From the NCBI RefSeq assembly GCF_023370075.1, contig NZ_CP097149.1, positions 950,001 through 1,014,000 on the forward strand: a stretch of 64,000 nucleotides of DNA, written 5' to 3'. The number at the start of each line of letters is the position of its first letter. The stretch's first letter is position 1. This document shows positions 1 to 10,787 of the stretch, piece after piece. The stretch comes from Deinococcus sp. QL22 (GTDB taxonomy: Bacteria; Deinococcota; Deinococci; Deinococcales; Deinococcaceae). The position numbers and the translations under genes are program-made. Under the pieces are notes generated by a model. The model worked only from the letters and a program-made list of their open reading frames with translations. It was not told the origin of the DNA and did not search any database.

Positions 1-2
1 CC

Positions 3-902
3 GATGGACGTGAGGTGGCCCTTAAGATTCCGCTGCCTGAAACGCTGGCCGTGCATGACGCCGCCGAACGCTTTGGCAACGAGGTTCGGCTGACGCTGCA
101 ATTCCGGCATCCCCATCTGGTCACGGGCTACGCGGGCACTCCATTTGGGCCGCTGTCATTCCTGGCCATCCGCTATTACCCGCAGGGGGCGCTGAACGAG
201 CATCTGGCACGCCTGCCTGGACGCATGCTGCCCCTTGATGCCAGCATGCGGTTGCTGGCGGACATCGCCTCGGCCCTGACTTATCTGCACCATTTGGGCG
301 CGGTGCATCAGGACGTGAAGACCCAGAACGTGTACATCAGCGAAGGCCGGGCGGCGTTGGGCGACCTGGGGAACACCTACTTTACGTCTCAGGGCGGCAA
401 AGTCAGCGGCAGTCCGTTCTATATGGCCCCGGAGATTTATCACGGCGAGGGCAGCAGCGGGGCCAGCGACGTGTACAGCCTCGGCATCATGATGTACGAG
501 TTGCTGTGGGGCCAGCGCCCATTTACGGGCAACACCTATGAGGAATTGATGGTGGCGCACATGACGCGCTTTCCCCCGCCACTTGTTCACCTGAACCCGC
601 AGGTGGCCCGCAACGTGTCGCGCATGGCGGAATTGGCCCTTGCCAAGCGCCCGCATGACCGCCCCACTGCCGACGCCATTCGCCGCGCCCTGCTGACCGC
701 GATGGGCGAAACGCCGCAAGACGAGCATTTTCATGAGCTGGAAGAAGCTGCGCCCCCCACGCCGACAGGTCAACGTGCCGGGCGTCACGGCATGGCGACG
801 CCGCGTGTGCCGCTGCAACCTACACCTTCCGTGCCTGCTCCCGCCAAAGCGCCAGAAGCCCCCGCCAAAGGGTGGAATCCGTTTAAGCGGACGAAGAAAT
901 AG
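3..902 (+). CDS. Serine/threonine protein kinase, 5' end outside window
   Basis: Hanks-type protein kinase that would phosphorylate Ser/Thr of unknown partners. The reading frame is open to the window edge and begins with DGREVALKI, the subdomain II beta-strand with the ATP-anchoring Lys, so the glycine loop and anything before it lie upstream; the GTG at 15 is internal, not a start. Catalytic loop HQDVKTQN (HRD-like, with Gln for Arg), DLG in place of DFG, then MAPE. Gln instead of Arg in HRD implies no activation-loop phosphorylation requirement by family rules. The last 60 or so residues are a Pro/Ala-rich tail ending in Lys/Arg, with no membrane segment or PASTA repeat in the visible part, so it may be soluble. 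Family call is firm; target unknown. Confidence 0.9.
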   Translation, partial: DGREVALKIPLPETLAVHDAAERFGNEVRLTLQFRHPHLVTGYAGTPFGPLSFLAIRYYPQGALNEHLARLPGRMLPLDASMRLLADIASALTYLHHLGAVHQDVKTQNVYISEGRAALGDLGNTYFTSQGGKVSGSPFYMAPEIYHGEGSSGASDVYSLGIMMYELLWGQRPFTGNTYEELMVAHMTRFPPPLVHLNPQVARNVSRMAELALAKRPHDRPTADAIRRALLTAMGETPQDEHFHELEEAAPPTPTGQRAGRHGMATPRVPLQPTPSVPAPAKAPEAPAKGWNPFKRTKK

Positions 903-1784
903 GGTTGTCTGTGAGCACTGGGAAAGGCATCTCAAACTTTGGCTGAATCGGCCAGCACGCCTTTCCCCATTCCACAATTCATATCCCTCAATCCAACGCA
1001 CTCAGGTGCATCTCAAAGCGGCCCGGTTGCGGCACGAATCCCAGTTGATGATTCACGCGCAGCATGGGCGCGTTGGTGGAGTGGTTGTTGGTTCGCATCA
1101 GCGCGTAGCCTTCCGCCTGTGCGCGGGCAATGGCCTGAAGCTTGAGGGGCAGGGCCAGACCGCGCCCGCGTGCTTTGGGGATAACGGCAGTGAGTTCGTT
1201 GTACAAGAAAGGCCGGGACACAAGGCCGATCATGGCTGTAGTCCCCAGCCACGTGCCATCTGGGGCCAGCGCCAGAATCAGCCAATCGGGGCGGGCGGGA
1301 AAATCGGGCGTGCCGTCTAGCCGCAACATTTCGCGCACCTGCTCCAGCGGCCAGCGGGAGTGTCCGGCCATGTCGGGCGTCTCGGTCAGGCGGTCTGCCA
1401 CAAAATTCAGATAGCGGTCAACAGTAGCGGTGTCTGCTCCTGATGGATTCAGGCCAGCCAGATCAGTGAAGGTGACGCCCTGCGCCAGAGCCTTTGCCAA
1501 TGCAGGGGCATGGGCCGCCGCATCAAAAGTGGTCAGATCGAGTTCTGAGGCGAAACGGTGGGCGTGCTGCACGAAGCCGCGCCGTGTGGCCCAGCGCAAG
1601 CTTTCGGCGTCGGTGTCGTCTACGCTGGCGGCCAAAGCTGCTCCTTGCTGCCGGGCTTCTTCCAATACAGTTGTCCACAACGCACTCCCCACACCTTTGC
1701 CCCGCGCCGCCGGGTGAACTTGCAGGGCCACATGCAGGAATCGGGGCGGATTGAAGGGGAAGAAGTACAGGTGCGCCACACCTA

Positions 1785-2957
1785 GTGGACAGCCACAGGC
1801 ATGTCTATAGTTATTCTCACGCTGGGTCGTGCCGTCCGAGCTTCTCCCGCGCAGCTGGTGTTGAGAATTGCCAGTTCACGCGCACCGCCCGCGCATTGCG
1901 GTCGGTTTCCCAGGCCTGTATCTCACGCTCGACGGCCTCTTTGCTGGCCAGACGTTGCCCAAGACACTGACGTTGCAGGGCCGACCATTCGAGTTCGGCC
2001 ATGTTCAGCCAAGACGCATGTTTTGGCGTGTGTACCCACTCAAATCGACGAGTCAATGGCCGGGCTTCCTCTGCCGGAAGAGGTTGATATAACGCCGCTG
2101 GGCTGTGTGTCGACAGCTGATCCAGGACGAGTGTGATCTTCTCTGCCTCGGGAGAGCGTCACTCCAGGCTCTGGAGTTGCGCTGCGAACTCCGCATTTCC
2201 TCGTCGCTCGGTCACCGTGACCGTACGTTGACCCGTCAGGGTTCGAAGGCCACGAAGAAATTCACCGTGCCGCACCGCTTGTTCATGATCCACCCGTGCC
2301 GGGATTCCCGGCACGGGTGGCCATGGCTCACGGACATGATCAAGCAGCTGGTAGGATGTTTCATCGAAGCAGATGACCGGCCGCGAAGCGTCGTAGGGCT
2401 GAGCATACGTGTCCAGCACAGCTTCCATGCGCCAGACGAAGTCCGCGCCTACCTGAGCGACACACCAACTTTGAACTTGCCACGGTCCCTGCGCGTTTTT
2501 TTCAGTGTGCGCCGCACCGTCTCGTCACTACTACTGTCCACCACGCCTAAGGTCACCAGACGATCAGCCAAGAGCTGCATCGTCCACTTCTCCCGACCAT
2601 CAGGTGCCCGACAGACTTCGGCAATCAGGATCGCCGTCTGCTGAGGATCCAGTTTCGGGGGCTGCTGAGGACGCTCTTTTTCGTACAGGGCAGCCTGCAG
2701 GCCGCCCTCAGCGTACTTCTTGCGAATGGATGCCACAGTCGCAGCATTGACGCCCTGACGCTGGGCCACCTCCTGATCGAGGAGCCCTTGCTCGCTCAGC
2801 AACAGCAGACGTGCGCGGGTCATGACCCGCGCACTGTGCACGCCTTTGCGCGTCATGTCCGTCAGCTGTTGCCGCTCATCGTCACTCAGCTTCACAACCC
2901 ACTGCTTCTGTCGTCCCATTCCTGAGTCTAACCCATGTCATGCCTGTGGCTGTCCAC
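1785..2957. mobile_element. IS630-family insertion sequence A (1173 bp)
   Basis: Bounded by a perfect 19-bp inverted repeat, GTGGACAGCCACAGGCATG at 1785-1803 and its complement at 2939-2957. TA is present on both sides (1783-1784 and 2958-2959), the target duplication expected of IS630/Tc1-mariner elements. It carries one transposase gene on the minus strand, now damaged, and sits inside the GNAT gene next to a second IS630-type element. Confidence 0.93.
1817..2919 (-). pseudogene. IS630 transposase of element A, two-frame and damaged
   Basis: The first 156 codons (2919-2449) are a helix-turn-helix DNA-binding region. The DDE part follows in the -1 frame: first Asp in VICFDETSYQLL, second in LVLDQLSTH, Glu in SWLNMAELEW. 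The switch falls on a run of seven A (complement of 2496-2502); a -1 slip there joins LKK to a stretch reading GPWQVQSW, which matches family sequence, so frameshifting is likely programmed. Beyond that, about 2238-2283 reads normally only in another frame (NFFVAFEP instead of EFLRGLRT), implying one inserted and one lost base, and TGA at 2159-2161 interrupts the frame before the second Asp. The gene is therefore dead even if the A7 slip works. Confidence 0.87.
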
Positions 2958-2959
2958 TA

Positions 2960-4305
2960 GTGGGTCACTTGCTACGGGTATAGGGTATGAGGATGGCTCG
3001 TGTCCAGAAAAACCCGCTGCGTCCTCTGACCGAAGAAGAACGCACCATGTTGGAGCGATTGAGCCGGTCGCATCACACAGCCGCAATTGTTGTGGGTCGG
3101 GCAAAGACGATTCTCGCCGTCTCGACGGGTGTGCCGTATACCGAAGCGGCTCGGCTGTGTGGGCGTCAATCTGGTGAAGGGGTTACCCGTCTGGTCTCCC
3201 GCTTCAATCAATAGGGGTTAACCGCACTCCAAACTCGTCCAGGTGGGCGTCCTCCAGTCGTCTACGGTTCCGCTGAGCGGAACCGCATCTTAGACACCGC
3301 ACGCCGTCCCCCAGATCGGGAGCAAGACGGCACGGCCACTTGGTCTCTGGTGACCCTGCAGAAGGTGCTGCGTCGTGAACCTGGGCTCGAACGAGTGAGT
3401 ACCTTTACCATCTTGGGTGTCTTACACGAAGCTGGGCTGACGTGGCAGCGCGACCGAACGTGGTGCGAAACAGGACGGGCCAAACGACAACGGAAAACGG
3501 GCGTGGTTGTGGTGCGGGACCCAGAGACAGAGGCCAAAAAAATTGATTGAGCAGGCCTATCTTGAGGGGGAACAAGGCGGCTTGGCCGTGTGGGCCCTGG
3601 ATGAAGCCGGACCTTACTAGGCGATTGCTCAGCCTGGGAGCGCTTGGCGACCCGAGGGGCAACCGACGCGCCTCCCACATGAATATGTCCGGGCTGGGAC
3701 GGCCAAGTTGCTGACCCTCTTTCATCCGGCCAGCGGTCAAGTACGTGTTCGTGGGGTCACCAGCTGCACGAACGCCGTGCTGCATCCTTGGATGCGACAG
3801 ACGCTCGCTGAAGTGCTCTAATCCTTACCGGTGGCAACCCTGTTGCCACCGGCAGACAACCGTGCTGCTTGGGAAAAATGGCAGGAAGGACTCAGTGTCA
3901 GATTCACGCTGCTCGACCCCTTGCCACCTCTTCGAGTGTTGCTGGTGCTGGACAATCTGGTGGGTCATAAGACGCCGGCTCTGGTGTGCTGGTTCATGGC
4001 ACAAGGCATCATGCCGCTGTACACCCCGGTCGCGGGGAGTTGGTTGAATATGGCCGAGTCGATCCAGCGCATCTTGGTTCGTCGGGCGTTGGCTGGCCAC
4101 TGTCCGACGACTCCGAGACAAATCATTGAGTGGTTGGAAGCGACTGCGCGAGGATGGAATGCACACCCGACGCCCTTTGTTTGGGGCGGAAAAAGAAAGG
4201 CTCGCCGTCAGCGAGCCTCTGCACGGAGACATCCTCTGGGAGGTTCTGGAGCGCAGACTCTTCAGGTCGTCCAGTGAAAGACTACACCCGTGGCAAGTGA
4301 CCCAC
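2960..4305. mobile_element. IS630-family insertion sequence B (1346 bp)
   Basis: Bounded by a 24-bp inverted repeat with two mismatches, starting GTGGGTCACTTGC, at 2960-2983 and 4282-4305. TA flanks it at 2958-2959, shared with element A, and at 4306-4307. The ends differ from those of element A, so this is a different IS630-type element, inserted at the TA duplicate of A or the reverse. The transposase runs in the opposite direction to that of A. Confidence 0.92.
2987..4277 (+). pseudogene. IS630-family transposase of element B, heavily decayed
   Basis: Reading across frames gives a complete transposase: helix-turn-helix region, then DDE residues in [20 protein letters not shown] and [10 protein letters not shown]. 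It is broken by TAG at 3212-3214, a shift at a seven-A run (3536-3542) leading to TGA at 3548-3550, TAG at 3618-3620 and TAA at 3819-3821. Each stop is one C-to-T change away from a Gln codon (or close to it). The A7 run would need a +1 shift or loss of one A in the transcript, so it may be a slippage site or a mutation. With three further stops the product cannot be made in full. Confidence 0.88.
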
Positions 4306-4475
4306 TAGTACCTCGCCAGCCCTATCGAACACCCAGCGGCGGCTGAAGTGGGCTGGATTCCGGCGGGCTTCATCGGCCAGCAACGCTTCGGCACTGATCG
4401 GCTGCCCCGTGACTGTGCTTTGGATAGTGGCCCAAGCCCCAGTGTCGGCGGGTGTAAAGGCGCGAATTGCCACCC

Positions 4476-5045
4476 CTATCCCAGCGCCTTCACCATCTGC
4501 CGGATGCTGCCGAGGTGGTACACCACATGGGCCATACCCCCGCTGAGGCCGCCCACCGCGTCTCCTGTGGCGGGTCGCGCGGCCTGCGTGCGAGCAAAAG
4601 CGCAGAGGGAATCGTAGGCCGTTCGCAGCCGCACACGGGCTTCATCCCATTCGTCGTCGGTCACCTGACCTGTGCCAAAGCTGCCCTGCCAATCGAACGG
4701 CCCCCGGTCTCCGTCCCGCTCCCAACGCACGATGACCTCCATGTGATAGGCCGTGTGCAGCGTGTGTCCGGCAATCGTAGACCCATGCACCTCCTGACTG
4801 GCCTGCGCCGCCGTGAGTGAATCGAGCGTGGCCAGAAGGCCGTGATTGCCGCTGCCATCAGCCTTGGTGCCGTCCAAGAAGGCAGTGCCCTGACCAGGAG
4901 TGCCCCCCTCTACGGCTTCTTTGAGAATGTCCAGAATGCCATCTACCCACGTGCCGCCCCCATCCGACTCTGTTTGGGCGTCAGCTTGAGCAGGATCGGT
5001 GGCGGCCAATGTCGGTTGCGTGGCGTCTGGCACAAGATCAGTCAT
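4476..5045 (-). CDS. DinB-like four-helix protein
   Basis: A 189-aa protein that looks like the DinB/YfiT-type four-helix family, judged from the pattern of helices and the spaced histidines in HTLHTAYHMEVIVRWERD and GMAHVVYHLGSIRQM; such families often bind a metal through three His and act as thiol-dependent transferases. Function here is unknown. An ATG at 5069 is possible, but the ATG at 5045 has TAGGCT 5 nt upstream, fitting a leaderless start. Its stop is 3 nt before the GTG of the interrupted GNAT gene, so it was the first gene of a two-gene operon. The first 35 residues are Asp/Gln/Thr-rich and likely disordered. Confidence 0.7.
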   Translation of the reverse strand: MTDLVPDATQPTLAATDPAQADAQTESDGGGTWVDGILDILKEAVEGGTPGQGTAFLDGTKADGSGNHGLLATLDSLTAAQASQEVHGSTIAGHTLHTAYHMEVIVRWERDGDRGPFDWQGSFGTGQVTDDEWDEARVRLRTAYDSLCAFARTQAARPATGDAVGGLSGGMAHVVYHLGSIRQMVKALG

Positions 5046-5133
5046 GCCCCAGCCTACCCGTTGTCCCATCCACCCACCAGATACGCCGGAGGGCTCTGGT
5101 ATCCCCGCCCCGGCTCTGGTAAAGTGGTGAGTT

Positions 5134-5171
5134 GCGCTGTCTGCTGGTTTCTTTAAAACCGCAGAACACGC
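5134..5171 (+). promoter_or_regulatory. Candidate S6:S18 autoregulatory leader hairpin
   Basis: In the 5' leader of rpsF the bases GCGCTGT and ACACGC pair as an outer stem, and TGC-GGTTT pairs with AAACC-GCA as an inner stem closed by a CTTT loop. A CCG triplet lies on the 3' side of the inner stem at about 5159-5161. Known S6:S18 binding sites in rpsF leaders have a hairpin with a conserved CCG on the 3' side. Base pairing was done by eye. Confidence 0.45.
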
Positions 5172-5199
5172 CTATTCCCCAATACCAAGGAGGTGAATT

Positions 5200-5508
5200 A
5201 TGAATACCTACGATCTGAACCTGATCCTGAACCCCAACCTGAGTGCCGAGCAAGTGGCTATCGAGAAGGAGTACATCGAAACCACCCTGAAAGGGGCCGG
5301 GGCCGAAATCGCCAGCCTCGACGATGTGGGCAACCGCCGTTTGGCCTACGCCATCAACAAAGACCGCGAAGGCTACTACTTGATGTACTCCATCAAAGCC
5401 AACGGCAATCCTGAAAAGGACATCGCCGCCAGCCTGCGCCTGCGCGATCACGTCCGCCGTATCTTGGTGGTCAAAGACCGCCCAGAGTGGAAGACGAAGA
5501 AAGCCTGA
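5200..5508 (+). CDS. rpsF: 30S ribosomal protein S6
   Basis: Central-domain protein of the small ribosomal subunit that binds 16S rRNA together with S18. The 102-aa product begins MNTYDLNLILNPNL and has the usual S6 core (GNRRLAYAINKDREGYY, then LRLRDHVRRILVVK). Length is normal. A strong Shine-Dalgarno, AAGGAGGTGAAT, precedes the ATG. First gene of rpsF-ssb-rpsR-rplI, with a candidate S6:S18 leader hairpin upstream. Confidence 0.98.
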   Translation: MNTYDLNLILNPNLSAEQVAIEKEYIETTLKGAGAEIASLDDVGNRRLAYAINKDREGYYLMYSIKANGNPEKDIAASLRLRDHVRRILVVKDRPEWKTKKA

Positions 5509-5666
5509 AGTTAAGCCCGTGGCATTACGCCATTGACGTAACGCTCAGGACTTGTTAAAGTTAAGTCAACCTGCTCTTCGATTGAATATGCAGGGTCAGC
5601 CAGCAACGTTAAAGCCCCCAGTACGGTACGCCCCGCGTATCAGCCAGCAAAAAAGGAGCACCTGTT

Positions 5667-6557
<891 letters not shown>

Positions 6558-6616
6558 CCCTTGCCTGACGGTAGGGAAAGCAGGCGCTTCTAAAACGAGC
6601 ACCACAAGGAATCCCT

Positions 6617-6892
6617 ATGACGCAGTCAAACAGTGCCGACCGCAAACCGCGCGGCAAGGGGCCCAAGCGCCCCCGCAAGCCCAAGGTCGACCCGTTCTCC
6701 ATTGGCGAACTGGAAATCACCGACTACAAAGACGTGAAGATGTTGCGCCGTTTCGTCAGCGATACGGGCAAGATTCTTCCTCGCCGCCGCACCGGCCTCT
6801 CGGCCAAGCACCAGCGCCGCATCGCGCAGACGATTAAAATCGCCCGCCAGCTTGCTCTGTTGCCCTACACCGAGAAACTGGTTCGGAAGTAA
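6617..6892 (+). CDS. rpsR: 30S ribosomal protein S18
   Basis: Small-subunit protein that pairs with S6. The 91-aa product has a basic N-terminal extension ([13 protein letters not shown]) and the S18 core [22 protein letters not shown] and [24 protein letters not shown], here quoted in parts. The ATG follows ssb by 59 nt with AAGGAAT as a weak ribosome site; rplI starts 11 nt after the stop. Same operon as rpsF. Confidence 0.98.
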   Translation: MTQSNSADRKPRGKGPKRPRKPKVDPFSIGELEITDYKDVKMLRRFVSDTGKILPRRRTGLSAKHQRRIAQTIKIARQLALLPYTEKLVRK

Positions 6893-6903
6893 GGAGAATA
6901 GGC

Positions 6904-7344
6904 ATGCAAATTATTCTTCTTGAACCCGGTCGCCTTGGCAAAACCGGCGACATCGTGGAAGTCAAGGCCGGGTACGCCCGCAACTGGCTGATTCCTCAGG
7001 GAATGGCCACGCCCGCCACGACCACCAACATGAAGAGCCTCGAAGCCCGCCTCCGCTCGCGCCAGAAGATTCAGGCGCAGGAGAAGGCCGTGGCCGAAGA
7101 CCTCGCTAGCCGCCTCAACGGTGTGGCTGTCGAAATCAGCGTCCGCGCTGGCGAAGGCAAAGTTTACGGAGCCGTCACGCACGGGAACGTGGCCGACGCC
7201 CTTGACCGCCTCGGCTTTGACGTAGACCGCCGCAAGATCGAAATGCCGAAGACCGTGAAGGAAATTGGCGAATACGATATTGCTTACCGCGCTCACCCGG
7301 AAGTCACCATTCCGATGAAGCTCGTGGTACACGCTCAGAAGTAA
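6904..7344 (+). CDS. rplI: 50S ribosomal protein L9
   Basis: Large-subunit protein at the base of the L1 stalk. The 146-aa product begins MQIILLEPGRLGKTGDIVEV, with the conserved N-domain GYARNWLIPQGMA, a long charged helix (about 40-75) and the C-terminal domain with GKVYGAVTHGNVADAL. AAGGAG lies before the ATG. Last gene of the rpsF operon; a stable hairpin follows. Confidence 0.98.
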   Translation: MQIILLEPGRLGKTGDIVEVKAGYARNWLIPQGMATPATTTNMKSLEARLRSRQKIQAQEKAVAEDLASRLNGVAVEISVRAGEGKVYGAVTHGNVADALDRLGFDVDRRKIEMPKTVKEIGEYDIAYRAHPEVTIPMKLVVHAQK

Positions 7345-7361
7345 GTCAAACCAAACTTTTA

Positions 7362-7400
7362 AGCTGGGGCCGTTTCCTGTCATGGGAAGCGGCCCGGCTT
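7362..7400 (+). terminator. Hairpin terminator after rplI
   Basis: AGC-GGGGCCG-TTTCC pairs with GGGAA-CGGCCC-GCT around the loop TGTCAT, about 15 bp, followed by TTGTTGTTG, a weak T-rich tract. It sits 17 nt beyond the rplI stop. Confidence 0.8.
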
Positions 7401-7518
7401 GTTGTTGATCTTCATTCTCTGCTTATTCCGCACGCCAACAGAGAGGGACAAAGCCACCAATTGGATACAGTAGAGGCACGTACAAGTCCCACAGATAAGC
7501 AACTGGGAGGATTTACCT

Positions 7519-8307
7519 ATGCTCAAGCACACGCTGCCTGCATTGGCCCTGATCTCGCTCGCCCTCACGCAGCCTGGTTCGGCCCAAACGCCGCTCACAG
7601 CTAGCCCGACCACCACAGTTGCTGTATCGGAAGGGCAGAATATAGACGTGCTGAGCGGCGGAAAAGCCTACAAAAGCTATCTGGCCGCGCCTGCTACCAC
7701 CACCCCGACCACCCGGCGACCTGCAGTGATTTTGCTGCATTCCTTCCGGGGCTTAGAGCAGGGCTACCGCGACTTGGTGGATGAAATGGCCGCTGCCGGA
7801 TACGTGACACTGGCGCTGGGGTGGCAGACCTTTGAGCCGGAACCCAGCGACGCCACAGTAAAACTGCTTGTGGAAGACGGTCTGAAAGCCTTGGCTTTGC
7901 GCCCTGATGTGAATATCAACACGGTGGGACTGACCGGATTCTGCGCGGGCGGGCGCTACACCATGCTGCTGCTGCCCCAGATGAAAGCCTTCAAATCGGG
8001 AGTGGCGTGGTACGGCTTTCCCGATCAGGGCGGCACGGCGCTGAAGCCGCAAACGCCCACCGCCCTGATTGGCAACTTGACCGCGCCCATACTGATTATT
8101 CACGGCACGCGAGATCAGCCCAGCCCCATTGCGGGCATCTACAGCTACGCCCAGAAACTGGACGCGGCCAACAAGCCTTTTAAGCTGAGCGTGTATCAGG
8201 GCGAACCGCACGGATTCCTGCTGGCCGAGAGCAAGCTTGCCAACACGCAGGCCAGCCGCGACGCCCGGCGCGACATGCTGAACTACTTCGGGGAAACACT
8301 GAAGTAG
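7519..8307 (+). CDS. Secreted dienelactone-hydrolase-family protein
   Basis: Alpha/beta-hydrolase of 262 aa. Residues 1-22 are a signal peptide (hydrophobic ALALISLAL then GSAQ). The catalytic triad of the dienelactone hydrolase family is visible: nucleophile Cys in GFCAGGRY, Asp in HGTRDQPSP, and His in GEPHGFLL. Family members open cyclic esters; secreted ones are often unspecific esterases, so the substrate is unknown. GGGAGGA precedes the ATG. It stands alone between the rplI terminator and a 390-bp spacer. Confidence 0.85.
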   Translation: MLKHTLPALALISLALTQPGSAQTPLTASPTTTVAVSEGQNIDVLSGGKAYKSYLAAPATTTPTTRRPAVILLHSFRGLEQGYRDLVDEMAAAGYVTLALGWQTFEPEPSDATVKLLVEDGLKALALRPDVNINTVGLTGFCAGGRYTMLLLPQMKAFKSGVAWYGFPDQGGTALKPQTPTALIGNLTAPILIIHGTRDQPSPIAGIYSYAQKLDAANKPFKLSVYQGEPHGFLLAESKLANTQASRDARRDMLNYFGETLK

Positions 8308-8697
8308 CCGAGTTCGCCTACAAGAAACCAGTTCTGAGCAGAGAAGGCCGCCCAAGTTTTAGGTGCGTCTTTTCCTGCTGGCTGCCGACTGCTGGCGTCC
8401 TGAACTGCCTTCCGATCACACAGATAAACGAATGAACCGAGTTTAGCGCAGGGGTCAGGCGACTTTGGGGCTAGACTGCGGAGGCGAAACGTTTCTCTCT
8501 GAATGCACCTTGTTCTTAAGGCACTTCTGATGCGAGCGGTTCGCGTTGGCTAGAGCCTGATTCTGTCGGGCTGGACGCCATAACACTCAGGGCAACACAG
8601 TTCCACCCTCATCACTTTTCATATGGTGCAGACGGAAGTCAGCCTTCAACTGACGGCCCACACATCATCCAATGAACAAAGGACAAAAGGAGCCACC
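8308..8697. other. Spacer before rny, no gene seen
   Basis: 390 bp with no convincing ORF. The last 75 nt are open in frame with rny (GTG or ATG at 8623), but the residues are unlike RNase Y and a good ribosome site stands before the ATG at 8698. I found no clear promoter or terminator. Confidence 0.5.
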
Positions 8698-10386
<1,689 letters not shown>

Positions 10387-10410
10387 GACCGAGAGCTGGG
10401 CAAAGCAGCG

Positions 10411-10432
10411 GGGCGGTCTGAGTGGGCCGCCC
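10411..10432 (+). terminator. Hairpin after rny
   Basis: GGGCGG pairs with CCGCCC, followed only by TTAT. It is 25 nt past the rny stop; weak as an intrinsic terminator because the T tract is short. Confidence 0.5.
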
Positions 10433-10506
10433 TTATGCATGAGGTCGGATGTGAATGTAATAGTTTTGCCGTGTGGAACGGCAGTTTTTGAACCCACCGC
10501 AACAGT

Positions 10507-10569
10507 TTGACCCTGCCTGCATATCGCGCTATATTGTTCTTATCGCCGTCCGAGAAGGGCGGATTTTTT
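10507..10569 (+). promoter_or_regulatory. Promoter-terminator mini-unit 1
   Basis: TTGACC (10507-10512), a 17-bp spacer and TATATT (10530-10535) make a near-consensus sigma-70-type promoter. Only about 5 nt after the expected start near 10542 comes a hairpin, CCGTCC-GAGAA-GGGCGG (10546-10562), and six T. A transcript would be about 28 nt. A sister unit lies 165 bp downstream. Confidence 0.65.
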
Positions 10570-10671
10570 ATTGCTTGCCATTTGGACTGGCCGAAGCCTA
10601 TGCACAGCTTTTGGAGTGAGCTGGGAGGAAATAGCGTCTGGAACGCCCTTCTCAGTTCAGGCCGCATGAGG

Positions 10672-10748
10672 TTGACACCGGCTGCATATGACGCTATATT
10701 CATGTCAATCAAACAGACTCATCACCGTCCAAGCAGGGCGGATTTTTT
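10672..10748 (+). promoter_or_regulatory. Promoter-terminator mini-unit 2
   Basis: TTGACA (10672-10677), 17-bp spacer, TATATT (10695-10700), then the hairpin CCGTCC-AAGCA-GGGCGG (10725-10741) and six T. It shares CTGCATAT-NN-CGCTATATT and the terminator with unit 1. The expected transcript is about 42 nt. The next gene has its own -10 box next to its ATG, so this unit is not clearly its promoter; readthrough or attenuation remains possible. Confidence 0.65.
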
Positions 10749-10787
10749 GTTTTTGCTCTCCCCTACCAACGGTGTAGGCTACCGGAT

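Larger units (their letters stand above)
988..4473 (-). pseudogene. GNAT acetyltransferase gene split by two IS630-family insertions
   Basis: The N-terminal part reads from a GTG at 4473 down to about 4308, and the C-terminal part continues from 1784 to 988. Removing 1785-4307 (two elements and two TA copies) joins GAG-GTA-CTA directly to GGT-GTG-GCG in one frame and restores a protein of about 320 aa with two GNAT-like halves; acetyl-CoA loop HPAARGKGVGSALW is in the first half and a degenerate PKARGRGLALPLKL in the second. The start lies 3 nt after the stop of the upstream DinB-like gene, so the two probably formed an operon. The C-terminal 263 codons remain open and could be translated from a GTG at 1779, but the fragment lacks the first strand and helices of the fold. 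Substrate unknown. Confidence 0.9.

Noticed and set aside
2936..2975. One composite transposon bounded by elements A and B
   Set aside because: The two elements have different inverted repeats and share only the TA, so they are separate insertions with no cargo between them.
8623..8697. N-terminal extension of RNase Y from 8623
   Set aside because: 25 codons have no family likeness, and AAAAGGAG stands before the ATG at 8698, where the membrane helix begins.
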